From: Methylococcaceae bacterium
GTDB taxonomy: Bacteria > Pseudomonadota > Gammaproteobacteria > Methylococcales > Methylomonadaceae
DNA length: 7,895 nt
Assembly: GCA_947505055.1 (NCBI GenBank)
Contig: CANNLO010000211.1
Location: forward strand, 1 to 7,895
Direction of reading: 5' to 3'
Below, one piece after another: positions 1-6,498 of this stretch. Each line of letters opens with the position of its first letter. The stretch's first letter is position 1. Below the pieces are notes generated by a model. It was not told the origin of the DNA and did no database searches. It saw nothing but the letters and a program-made list of their open reading frames with translations. The position numbers were made by a program, and so were the translations under genes.

Positions 1-247
1 CCTTGATTTCAGCCAGACCGGGATTGCCGGTCAAAGCATGGTCAAGTGCCAGCTTGAGTGTCAATAAGCCTTCATCAGAATGATTAGGACGGCTTTCATA
101 AGCCAAGACCTCGACCCAGTTCAAGCGCGCAGAGTGAGGTGCAACATGTAAACATAAACCAGGAAAAAACAACGCAAGTCCAAACGTAAACACTGTTTTC
201 TCGGAAAGAATATAGCTTAGCAACCGGGTGCAGGTAATAATAGCCAT
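1..247 (-). CDS. Hypothetical protein, N-terminal part (cut by left edge)
   Basis: An uninterrupted reading frame starts at an ATG at 247-245 and runs off the left edge (82 codons visible). A good ribosome binding site (AGGA, then AAAAATATC) precedes the ATG, which supports the start. The visible protein has a hydrophobic stretch at about residues 17-38, which could be an uncleaved membrane anchor or a long signal peptide. A polar, soluble-looking segment rich in Leu, Ala and charged residues follows (ending LTGNPGLAEIK). I do not recognise the family and assign no function. It is transcribed divergently from bepA, with 255 bases between the two starts. A CATAAT box on the minus strand (about 295-300) with a GTCACA box 17 bases upstream could be its promoter, but the match is weak. 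Confidence 0.6.
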   Translation of the reverse strand, partial: MAIITCTRLLSYILSEKTVFTFGLALFFPGLCLHVAPHSARLNWVEVLAYESRPNHSDEGLLTLKLALDHALTGNPGLAEIK

Positions 248-442
248 GATATTTTTTCCTATGCAATTTTGTAAATCTTCGTAGCTAAAACTACTATTAT
301 GCAGTGTAACTTAATGACTGTGACCTGGCTAGCTCATCATTTCCAACTAGTGGCTGATATCACCCTACCTGGTTAATCGAATAAATTATAAAAAATTGAT
401 AAGCACCAAAACTAATAAACCAATTTGCGCCAAACTCAGATT

Positions 443-448
443 TATAAT
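443..448 (+). promoter_or_regulatory. Candidate -10 box for bepA
   Basis: A perfect TATAAT lies 54 bases before the first bepA start codon, in the AT-rich 255-base gap between the two divergent genes. No convincing -35 hexamer sits 16-18 bases upstream, so this may be an activator-dependent promoter or a chance match. The rest of the gap (248-502) shows no gene or strong hairpin. Confidence 0.35.
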
Positions 449-502
449 GCCTAACTTGATAATTCAGAGACAAACCCAATACTGAGACTTACAATATCCT
501 AA

Positions 503-1993
503 ATGAAAACCTGTTTATACACTCTGTCCCATCGTATGAAATTTAAACCCACCGCCATCACACTGGCTTTAAGCCTGGCCCTTTTCTCTGCCCCACAAAA
601 GGCAGTCGAGATTAACAAAATCGAGTTGCCTGATATGGGCGATTCTTCCGGCACCCTGATTTCGCCTGCCGAAGAAAAAGAATTTGGTGAAGCTTTTTTT
701 CGCAGCCTGCACTCACAAATCAACATTAATCAGGACGCTGAGATTCAGCAATACATTCAGACCATCGGAGAAAGACTGGTCGCCAATAGCGACTTGCCTA
801 GCAACCCGTTTCATTTTTTCGTGGTAATGGAAAATAATATTAACGCTTTTGCAGGTCCCGGCGGCTATATTGGTGTTAATTCGGAACTCATTTTAGTAAC
901 CGAAGCGGAAAGTGAATTGGCTTCGGTTATGGGCCACGAAATTGCTCACGTTACCCAGCGCCATTTATATCGGGCCTATGAAGCGTCCAGTCGCTTATCG
1001 ATTCCGACTGCTGCGGCAATGCTTGGCGCCATCTTATTGGGCACCCAATCGCCAGCAATGGGACAAGCAGCGATCATCGCCATTCAAGCCGGTAGCGTCC
1101 AGTTTCAAATTGATTTTACGCGTGAAAATGAAGCTGAAGCCGATCGTGTCGGCATGCAAACCCTGGCATCTTCGCAATTTGACCCGCGCAGCATGCCCAC
1201 TTTCTTTGAACGTCTGCAACAATCCAGCCGCTATGCAGGACAGAATATTCCCGAATTTTTAAGAACTCACCCGGTCACTGCTTCGCGTATTTCCGATACT
1301 CGGGGCCGTGCCGAAACCTATCCCTACAAACAATATCCAGACTCACTCGGTTACCAGCTAACCAAAGCAAAAGTTCGCGTACTGACCAGTACCGATAATG
1401 CCGATACCCTTAAATATTTTCAACTTCGAGTTACGCAAGGTACGCAAGAACAACGCACCGTTGCCCGTTATGGACTGGGAATTTGGGAGCTTAACGCGCA
1501 AAAATTCACTGAGGCCGAATCCACATTTCAACAACTGGCCAAAGAATACCCAAACCAACCGCAATATTTAACCGCGCTTGCACGTACTGCTCTAGAAGCT
1601 AAAAATTACAGCACCGCATTATCTCGGTATCAAAAGCTGACTGAACAATTTCCGGATAACGAAGCGATCAAACTTGAATATATTACGTCTTTACTCAAGG
1701 CCGGCAACTCTAAACTGGCTCAGAAAAATTTGTTCCTGTTAAGGCCTAAAACCCAACAGCTACCGATTTATTCGCAGTTGTTGGCACAAGTTTATAGTGA
1801 CTTGAATCAACCCGCCGAATCGCATCGTTACCTGGCAGAATACTACTATGCGACAGGACAAACCCGGGACGCCGTCCTGCAAATTAAATTAGCGCAAAAA
1901 TCAAAGGGGCTTAATTTTCAACTGTCTTCGATCCTCAATGAACGACTCAATTTCTTTATAAGTCAAGAACAGGAAGCCAAACGCTCAAAATAA
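503..1993 (+). CDS. bepA: BepA-family periplasmic M48 metalloprotease/chaperone with TPR domain
   Basis: This is a 496-residue exported protein. An N-terminal signal peptide (hydrophobic core about residues 17-30, probable cleavage after Ala34) is followed by an M48 zinc-protease domain and a C-terminal helical region, about 300-490, with tetratricopeptide-like repeats. The zinc motif HEIAH is at 145-149. The third ligand is probably Glu210 in ExEAD (210-214), and His256 in THPVT matches the regulatory histidine of E. coli BepA. The spacing of these residues matches BepA (H136, H140, E201, H246). BepA (YfgC, 487 residues) assists LptD maturation and degrades stalled outer-membrane proteins and misassembled BAM substrates. 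The same role is inferred here. The start is uncertain: ATG 503 and ATG 536 (residue 12, giving 485 residues) both lack a clear ribosome binding site, and both leave a usable signal peptide. No strong terminator follows directly. Confidence 0.9.
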   Translation: MKTCLYTLSHRMKFKPTAITLALSLALFSAPQKAVEINKIELPDMGDSSGTLISPAEEKEFGEAFFRSLHSQININQDAEIQQYIQTIGERLVANSDLPSNPFHFFVVMENNINAFAGPGGYIGVNSELILVTEAESELASVMGHEIAHVTQRHLYRAYEASSRLSIPTAAAMLGAILLGTQSPAMGQAAIIAIQAGSVQFQIDFTRENEAEADRVGMQTLASSQFDPRSMPTFFERLQQSSRYAGQNIPEFLRTHPVTASRISDTRGRAETYPYKQYPDSLGYQLTKAKVRVLTSTDNADTLKYFQLRVTQGTQEQRTVARYGLGIWELNAQKFTEAESTFQQLAKEYPNQPQYLTALARTALEAKNYSTALSRYQKLTEQFPDNEAIKLEYITSLLKAGNSKLAQKNLFLLRPKTQQLPIYSQLLAQVYSDLNQPAESHRYLAEYYYATGQTRDAVLQIKLAQKSKGLNFQLSSILNERLNFFISQEQEAKRSK

Positions 1994-2108
1994 AAACCTG
2001 AACCTTAGCTGAACAAAAAGTCACTACTTGCCTATTTTTCAATTCATCGAGAATAAATATAGAACAATAACATATTGTAATTATTATAAAAAATAAAAAA
2101 ACCTTTTT

Positions 2109-2136
2109 TTGACACTCATAAATGTTTTTATAAATA
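2109..2136 (+). promoter_or_regulatory. Candidate promoter of a small transcription unit
   Basis: A perfect TTGACA (-35) is at 2109-2114 and a TAAATA box is at 2131-2136 (16-base spacer). An overlapping TATAAA at 2129-2134 is a better hexamer but sits only 14 bases away. The -35 lies at the end of a T7 run that is mirrored by an A7 run. Transcription would start near 2143, about 65 bases before the AGGAGG at 2208 and about 200 bases before the terminator at 2321. Confidence 0.35.
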
Positions 2137-2220
2137 GACATCCAAACAGCATTTGCATAAACTCTGCTCAGCTTGAAGGATTGAGCAAGGTTTAATTACC
2201 GAACAAGAGGAGGAATTTAG

Positions 2221-2280
2221 TTGTGTAGACTACTGATAATAATAATAAAATTAAGTGACACTGGTTGGAGCAAGTTGTAA
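2221..2280 (+). CDS. Possible 19-residue small protein or leader peptide (TTG start)
   Basis: A near-perfect Shine-Dalgarno AGGAGG (2208-2213) sits 7 bases before a TTG codon. That codon opens a 19-codon frame ending in TAA at 2278-2280. If TTG is read as Met, the peptide has an Ile-rich hydrophobic core (LLIIII, residues 4-9) and a polar end, SDTGWSKL. A GTG two bases further on is followed directly by TAG, so only the TTG frame is open. The intrinsic terminator begins 41 bases after the stop. The frame is too short for coding statistics, and the Ile run comes from repeated ATA, a rare codon in many bacteria. The case rests on ribosome-binding-site quality and spacing. Confidence 0.25.
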   Translation: MCRLLIIIIKLSDTGWSKL

Positions 2281-2320
2281 AACATAACAACTGAATAAAA
2301 ATAATAACAGCATCCAATAC

Positions 2321-2343
2321 GCCCGCTAAATGCGGGCTTTTTA
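2321..2343 (+). terminator. Rho-independent terminator
   Basis: A six-base GC-only stem, GCCCGC (2321-2326) and GCGGGC (2332-2337), closes a TAAAT loop and is followed directly by five T residues (2338-2342), then ATT. This is a canonical plus-strand intrinsic terminator. It lies 327 bases after the bepA stop, so it ends either a long bepA 3' tail or the small unit proposed at 2140-2343. Confidence 0.85.
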
Positions 2344-2502
2344 TTGCCTGTAAAATTTAAGTTATAAAATAAGAAATAATACCTACAGTCAAGCAAGTGC
2401 AGCTCTCGGTTTTGTGTACCAGTTGGAAAGTTCAGGTACCTACCCAAACAATTTATTGCATAAATGCCTAATAAACCCATCTTCTGAAAGAGGGGTACGA
2501 AA
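2344..2502. other. Unassigned spacer
   Basis: This is AT-rich sequence between the plus-strand terminator and the MITE-like element. I see no gene, strong hairpin or promoter that I can support. A minus-strand frame beginning at 2480 crosses the terminator, lacks a ribosome binding site and resembles nothing I know. If the neighbouring element is an insertion, this stretch probably contained the original 3' untranslated region and terminator of the TonB receptor gene. Confidence 0.4.
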
Positions 2503-2643
2503 TAAAATTAGCGGGGTGGACGGCTAACTCCACCAACCACAATATGTAGTAATTAAGCCAAGCGTCACTGCTCGTAAGATTAGGCAAGGCAGGCATTTCT
2601 AACCACAACATATAGATGCTAACCGTCCACCCCGTTAAAATTA
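2503..2643. mobile_element. MITE-like element with 8-bp target-site duplication
   Basis: A 125-bp element (2511-2635) has terminal inverted repeats. CGGGGTGGACGGCTA at 2512-2526 matches the reverse complement of 2620-2634 at 14 of 15 positions. It is flanked by an exact 8-bp direct repeat, TAAAATTA, at 2503-2510 and 2636-2643. TAAAATTA is not its own reverse complement, so this flanking repeat is independent of the inverted repeats and fits a target-site duplication. No coding capacity is visible, so it would have been moved by a transposase encoded elsewhere. An 8-bp duplication is known for several IS families, and I cannot name the parent. The right duplication copy lies 3 bases beyond the receptor stop codon. 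Alternatively it is a large 3' hairpin of the receptor transcript, but that would not explain the direct repeat. Confidence 0.65.
2535..2615. repeat. Two internal 15-bp direct repeats within the MITE-like element
   Basis: AACCACAATATGTAG at 2535-2549 and AACCACAACATATAG at 2601-2615 agree at 13 of 15 positions. They lie in the same orientation, 66 bases apart, just inside the two terminal inverted repeats. They could be subterminal transposase sites or traces of an internal duplication. Confidence 0.6.
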
Positions 2644-2646
2644 AAT

Positions 2647-4950
2647 CTACAAGGTCAATCGCACACCAATCCAGCCCGCTCTGGGGGCACCTGACGACAC
2701 AAATCGACCGTCATTGTAATCAGCACCCAAGACTTCGGTTGCATCGCCATAGACACCAAAAGAGTTATAGTTATTGTCAAAGATATTATTAACCTTGCCA
2801 AAGACCGCAAAATTCTTGGTTACCTTATATTCCGCCGTCGCATTAAATAACCAATAACCGGCTAACGGGGCTGTAATATTGGCCTCGTCACCTCTGAAAT
2901 ATTTGTTCCCGCTGTAATTGCCATCAATGCCAAAGGAAACGCGCTTCCATAAATCAACACCCAAAGCGGCCTTATACATATGCTCAGGAATACCGGGAAT
3001 TCTATCACCTTTGCTAACCGCAACCGTTTGCCCCTGATTTAAAGGATCCTGAATATCAAACCCATCCATAAAACGGGCATTTAAATAGGTGTAATTGGTC
3101 GAAAAATGCCAGTCATCAATGGAACTGAACAACTGCGGATAATTGACGCTGGTCGCGGCCTCTATGCCGTAACGCTGGGTTTGCCCCACATTACTGAAAT
3201 AGCCTTGACTGGCAATGCCACCCGAGCGATTAAAAATAATATCGTTATGATTTATTGTATTGAAATAACCCAGATTCCATTTCAGATCCCCTTCCCCTAA
3301 CAACTTATTCAAATCGCCTCTGAAACCGCCTTCCCAGGTTCTTGCAATCACCTGCTGCAACGGCGGATCGGATACGAAAGAATTGGGCAATTTACAGGGT
3401 GCTAAAGGATCGGCACAGCTTAATTCCATTGGTGAGGGCGCTCGTGTTGATTCACTATAACTGCCGTAAACATTAAGATTATCCAAAATCTGATAAGTCA
3501 AGCCGGCAGAAGGATTGAACCGCTCAAAGGTATGCGAGCCATCCAGTGTTTTGGCGTCATTTTTATACATGTCATACATATTGACATGGATATTGTTGTA
3601 ACGCCCCGCCACGGTCGCCGTTAAGGCTTTGGTAATGGAAAAACTGTCGGTTAAAAACACGCCGACAGTGGAAGTATTGGTATGCAATCGCACCTTGGAT
3701 TCATCGACAAAAATACCGCTTTGCGTTGTGCCACGGGTATCTGTCAATGAACCCAGTTCAGTATCCGAACTAAAATGGGTTTCCGCATAATCATAACTCG
3801 TACCTACCGTCAGGTTGTTTTCGTGTTTAAACAAATCCTGGGCAAAGGCAGCTTGTAACGTACCACCACGGCTGCGCATATTGGTTAGACTGGTGTTATT
3901 AGTTGCGCCTTCAACTGCATCGTGGGCTTCGACATCATCACCATTGATATCTTCAACAACATGGCCATTTCCATCACACAGTAAATCTGGATCGTTCAAA
4001 CAAGCATCATAATCACTGTTATCCCCATTAAAAGTTCTGATCCGGTTCTGCCTAAAATAGGCATTTCCGCTCACTTCAACAGCATCCGTGACGTCATAAC
4101 TTCCAGCCAATTCAGAAAAGAACATGCGCGTAATGGTCTGATCGGGATGAGTAAATACCGCCGCCCGATTTTGTTGCTGCAACTGAATGGGTGCAGCACC
4201 GTTACCTTTCATATTATTGTCATTACCCCCCAACGTCAGATCCAGAGAACCTTTGTCACCGCGCCAACTTAAAGTACCAAAAGCTTGATCAGCCTTGGTC
4301 GGCGAGAAATTACGCCAGCCATTTTCCTGGAAGTGATGCAGATCCAGAAAATATCCCCAGGTACCGTTATTCCAACCACTGCTTAATTCCTCGGAATGCC
4401 GGTCCCACGAGCCGCCATATGCCTCAAACTCATGCTTGGGCGCTGAAAAGCCTGTTTTTGTTTTAATCGAAATGGCCCCGCCCAAACTATTTAAGCCATA
4501 AACCGGGTTAGACCCCGGATATAAAGCCATCGACTCAATCGCACCTTGTGGAATCAAATCCCAATTGACTGTATCGCCAAACGGTTCGTTAAACCTTACG
4601 CCATTAACATAAGTCGATAAACCTTGCGGCAAACCCAACAGCGGTGACGCGACAAAACCGCGATAAGAAATATCCGGCTGCAACGGGTTATTTTGCGCCT
4701 CATTGATATGCACGCTGCCCAGGTAACGGTTGATATAATCCGCCAAGCTGATACTTTGTGATTTTTCCAGTTGCTCGGAAGAAACGGTTTGTATATTGGC
4801 AGGAATTTTATTTGCGGCAACCCCGTTACTTTGCAATGGTGTCACGCCCACTATGTCTATAATTCCCAGATCCAGCGGCTGATCTTTAGCCGACACGGCA
4901 CTGACCGCTATCAGGCTCAGCCCGAATATTGAATAGGTAAGCTTTTTCAT
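2647..4950 (-). CDS. TonB-dependent outer-membrane receptor
   Basis: This is a 767-residue outer-membrane receptor. It has a signal peptide (MKKL..., cleavage probably after Ala21), a TonB-box-like segment at about 28-36 (LGIIDIVGV), a plug domain at about 48-165 (ISYRGF at 94-99, VNGVRFNEPFGD at 115-126, YPGSNPVYGLNSLGGAI at 144-160), and a 22-strand-type beta-barrel from about 175 to the end. The barrel carries YGSYSESTRAPSPMEL at 495-510 and the late motif NIFDNNYNSFGVYG at 722-735. It would import a scarce substrate across the outer membrane using ExbB/ExbD/TonB energy. The substrate cannot be read from the sequence. Two cysteine pairs, C317/C325 and C512/C519, lie in presumed extracellular loops. 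The last residue is Leu rather than the usual aromatic. The ATG follows GGAATGAGAG, an acceptable ribosome binding site. It is convergent with bepA, and no ExbB/TonB genes are nearby. Confidence 0.93.
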   Translation of the reverse strand: MKKLTYSIFGLSLIAVSAVSAKDQPLDLGIIDIVGVTPLQSNGVAANKIPANIQTVSSEQLEKSQSISLADYINRYLGSVHINEAQNNPLQPDISYRGFVASPLLGLPQGLSTYVNGVRFNEPFGDTVNWDLIPQGAIESMALYPGSNPVYGLNSLGGAISIKTKTGFSAPKHEFEAYGGSWDRHSEELSSGWNNGTWGYFLDLHHFQENGWRNFSPTKADQAFGTLSWRGDKGSLDLTLGGNDNNMKGNGAAPIQLQQQNRAAVFTHPDQTITRMFFSELAGSYDVTDAVEVSGNAYFRQNRIRTFNGDNSDYDACLNDPDLLCDGNGHVVEDINGDDVEAHDAVEGATNNTSLTNMRSRGGTLQAAFAQDLFKHENNLTVGTSYDYAETHFSSDTELGSLTDTRGTTQSGIFVDESKVRLHTNTSTVGVFLTDSFSITKALTATVAGRYNNIHVNMYDMYKNDAKTLDGSHTFERFNPSAGLTYQILDNLNVYGSYSESTRAPSPMELSCADPLAPCKLPNSFVSDPPLQQVIARTWEGGFRGDLNKLLGEGDLKWNLGYFNTINHNDIIFNRSGGIASQGYFSNVGQTQRYGIEAATSVNYPQLFSSIDDWHFSTNYTYLNARFMDGFDIQDPLNQGQTVAVSKGDRIPGIPEHMYKAALGVDLWKRVSFGIDGNYSGNKYFRGDEANITAPLAGYWLFNATAEYKVTKNFAVFGKVNNIFDNNYNSFGVYGDATEVLGADYNDGRFVSSGAPRAGWIGVRLTL

Positions 4951-5045
4951 CTCTCATTCCGAAGTAATAAATTCAGCCCATAATAGCCAATCTATTACGT
5001 GTGTACTAGGGAGCAACCGATAAAAGGAAAAATTCCTGACACCTG

Positions 5046-5074
5046 TATATAACAATTCATTGAGCGCTTGTAAA
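5046..5074 (-). promoter_or_regulatory. Candidate promoter of the TonB receptor gene
   Basis: On the minus strand TTTACA (5074-5069) and TATATA (5051-5046) are separated by exactly 17 bases. Transcription would begin near 5039, giving a leader of about 90 bases before the ATG at 4950. A small palindrome, AGGAA-AAA-TTCCT (5025-5037), lies just downstream of the predicted start and could be an operator. It is too short and AT-rich to assign to a regulator. Confidence 0.45.
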
Positions 5075-5105
5075 TAAATTCACCGCTACAGATGCTTAAC
5101 TTATT

Positions 5106-5345
5106 CTATGCCCTACCCCAATTAGCTTGCTCGGGAAATTGATCAATCTCTGCTATTGGCAACGGTCTGCCAATTAAATAACCTTGAAACAAATAACAGT
5201 TGTTCAGCTCAAGAAATAGACGCTGAGTTTCGTTTTCAACGCCTTCTGCAATCACTTCCATGCCCAGTTTGTTAGCAATGGCAATAATAGCCTGAACGAT
5301 AATGGCGTCATCCACATCGCTAACAATATCGTCCTTGCTCTCCTT
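5106..5345 (-). pseudogene. EAL-domain fragment (cyclic-di-GMP phosphodiesterase remnant)
   Basis: About 79 codons read leftward to a TAG at 5108-5106. They match only the C-terminal third of an EAL domain: DDAIIVQAIIAIANKLGMEV, then the conserved AEGVE catalytic loop, then QGYLIGRPLP. A full EAL domain is about 240 residues. The EAL signature, the DDFG(T) loop and the LKIDRSFV strand are missing, because an in-frame TAA (5348-5346) closes the frame only 11 codons before the GTG at 5315. Recognisable homology (IVSDVDDA) continues upstream of that GTG. It therefore looks like a 5'-deleted gene rather than a small intact one. The deletion point lies next to the ZIP promoter, suggesting a past rearrangement. 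Activity is not expected. Confidence 0.8.
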
Positions 5346-5376
5346 TTAAAAGACCAAAAATCCGCCACAAACAAAC

Positions 5377-5403
5377 CCAATACCCGAGGTATTTGGTTAT
5401 AAT
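5377..5403 (+). promoter_or_regulatory. Candidate ZIP gene promoter with overlapping palindrome
   Basis: A perfect TATAAT (5398-5403) lies 27 bases before the first ZIP start codon. Just upstream is a perfect inverted repeat, AATACC-CGA-GGTATT (5379-5393), extendable to CCAATACC/GGTATTTGG with one bulged T. It occupies the -35/-10 spacer, where MerR-type and other metal-sensing regulators often bind. No good -35 hexamer is present, as expected for an activated promoter. Metal control is inferred from position only. Confidence 0.4.
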
Positions 5404-5430
5404 GACCAGCACACATCCAAAAACAAGCTG

Positions 5431-6396
5431 ATGCCGGTAATCATTATGACTATAACAACAAAAACGCTAACAACTATGCAGCGCTATTTTGAAGCAAAAG
5501 TTGCAACCCTAACAGCCAGCGACTTCTATCAAAAATTGCTGGCTATGCCGCCCTTCCAACGCTGGGCGACTGTGGCAGGAATATTTCTGCTATCTCAACT
5601 CATTGTCTTTGGTGGTTTATATCTAATTTTTGGCCAAGTCGTCGTTATAGGCTTCTTTGCCAGCATCATGGCCGGATTGGCAACCGGCATCGGCGCTTTG
5701 CCCGCCCTGTTTTTTAAAGACATTTCCAAAAACCTGTTTAACAGCATGCTCGGCGCTGCCGCTGGCGTCATGTTGGCCGCAACCGCTTTTTCCCTGCTGG
5801 TTCCCGGCCTTGCCTACGGCAACCTGATCTGGCCCGGCAAAGGCATTTATATTGTTTCCCTGGGCATGATGATAGGAGCTGTGTTTCTGCATTACGCAGA
5901 TCGCCAATTGCCCCACGTCCATTTTGATTCCATTTCTGATACACATTTAACTTCGCTAAAAAAAGTCTGGCTATTTATTATTGCCATCACTATTCATAAC
6001 TTTCCTGAAGGCATGTCGGTCGGGGTCAGTTTTGGTTCAGGAGAAATGAAAAACGGCCTGGTTCTGGCGATTGCCATTGCCTTGCAAAATATTCCTGAAG
6101 GTCTGGCCGTCGCCCTGCCCTTGGTCGGACTTGGCTATAACAAGTGGCGCGCAGTCGGTATTGCTACGCTAACCGGCCTGGTAGAACCAGTAGGCGGCTT
6201 GCTGGGCATTACCATGGTTACCGTTTTTGAACCAATATTGCCGATTGCCATGGGCTTTGCCGCTGGCGCAATGCTATTTGTCATCAGTGAAGAAATTATT
6301 CCCGAAACCCATTCCGATGGCCGTTCCCGCTACGCTACCTTCGCCTTAATGATTGGCTTTATCATTATGATGACTCTGGACAATATGCTGGCTTAA
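5431..6396 (+). CDS. ZIP-family divalent metal transporter
   Basis: This is a 321-residue inner-membrane protein with the eight-helix ZIP fold and one extra N-terminal helix (about 46-67). The binuclear metal site is visible: HNFPEG at 189-194 in TM4 and QNIPEG at 219-224 in TM5. Glu252 in TM6 aligns by spacing with E240 of Bordetella BbZIP, and SEEIIPETH is at 286-294 in TM7. Gln219 replaces the His found in ZupT, but BbZIP also has Gln (Q207), so this looks like a GufA/BbZIP-type member. A His-containing loop (H154, H162, H164, H172) joins TM3 and TM4. The role is probably uptake of Zn, Fe or Mn into the cytoplasm; the metal cannot be told. At 321 residues it is longer than ZupT (about 257) because of the N-terminal extension. 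The start is uncertain: ATGs at 5431, 5446 and 5476 all lack a clear ribosome binding site. The next gene, also a cation transporter, is 102 bases downstream. Confidence 0.92.
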   Translation: MPVIIMTITTKTLTTMQRYFEAKVATLTASDFYQKLLAMPPFQRWATVAGIFLLSQLIVFGGLYLIFGQVVVIGFFASIMAGLATGIGALPALFFKDISKNLFNSMLGAAAGVMLAATAFSLLVPGLAYGNLIWPGKGIYIVSLGMMIGAVFLHYADRQLPHVHFDSISDTHLTSLKKVWLFIIAITIHNFPEGMSVGVSFGSGEMKNGLVLAIAIALQNIPEGLAVALPLVGLGYNKWRAVGIATLTGLVEPVGGLLGITMVTVFEPILPIAMGFAAGAMLFVISEEIIPETHSDGRSRYATFALMIGFIIMMTLDNMLA

Positions 6397-6455
6397 GACC
6401 TAACCAGGGTTTCCCCTCGTTTTATTTTGAGCGATCACAAATACGGAAAATCAAT

Positions 6456-6487
6456 GTAGCTTGGGTTAGCGATAGCGAAACCCAACA
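6456..6487. repeat. REP-like palindrome
   Basis: Starting GTAGC, TTGGGTT (6461-6467) and AACCCAA (6479-6485) form a perfect 7-bp stem around AGCGATAGCGA, within which GC/GC can pair around GATA. The GTAG(N)TTGGGTTAGCG...AACCCAACA pattern resembles a dispersed extragenic palindrome common in many proteobacterial genomes, a class often mobilised by RAYT (IS200-like) transposases. It ends one base before the ribosome binding site of the next gene, so in the mRNA it would form a hairpin just 5' of the site. Confidence 0.65.
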
Positions 6488-6498
6488 CAGGAAACAAT

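Larger units (their letters stand above)
2140..2343 (+). ncRNA. Possible small RNA or leader transcript
   Basis: This interval is bounded by a promoter-like sequence and a clean intrinsic terminator, yet holds no gene of ordinary size. It contains a 6-bp hairpin (TGCTCA at 2165-2170 with TGAGCA at 2182-2187, 11-base loop), then a strong AGGAGG (2208-2213) and a 19-codon frame. I do not recognise it as a known RNA family. It could be an independent small RNA, a small-protein mRNA, or simply the long 3' untranslated tail of bepA. The boundaries are approximate. Confidence 0.3.

Noticed and set aside
912..1262. 116-codon frame inside bepA and other overlapping frames in the receptor, ZIP and UPF0016 genes
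   Set aside because: They are alternate-frame shadows of well-supported genes, without ribosome binding sites or recognisable domains.
2094..2110. A7-CC-T7 hairpin as terminator of bepA
   Set aside because: The stem would be AT-only with a 2-base loop, too weak for a convincing terminator, and its T run overlaps a TTGACA box.
2217..2480. 87-codon minus-strand frame in the bepA-receptor gap
   Set aside because: It has no clear ribosome binding site, crosses the strong plus-strand terminator, and its composition (Tyr/Phe/Ile/Asn runs) is what AT-rich non-coding DNA gives.
2512..2634. Integron attC site
   Set aside because: The ends contain GGCTAAC/GTTAGC-like sequence, but neither fits the RYYYAAC and GTTRRRY cores, and no integrase or cassette layout is visible. 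The 8-bp flanking duplication fits a transposed element better.
6406..6427. Terminator after the ZIP gene (AGGG/CCCT, then TTTTATTTT)
   Set aside because: The stem is only 4 bp and is separated from the T-rich tract by two bases, so termination would be weak at best.
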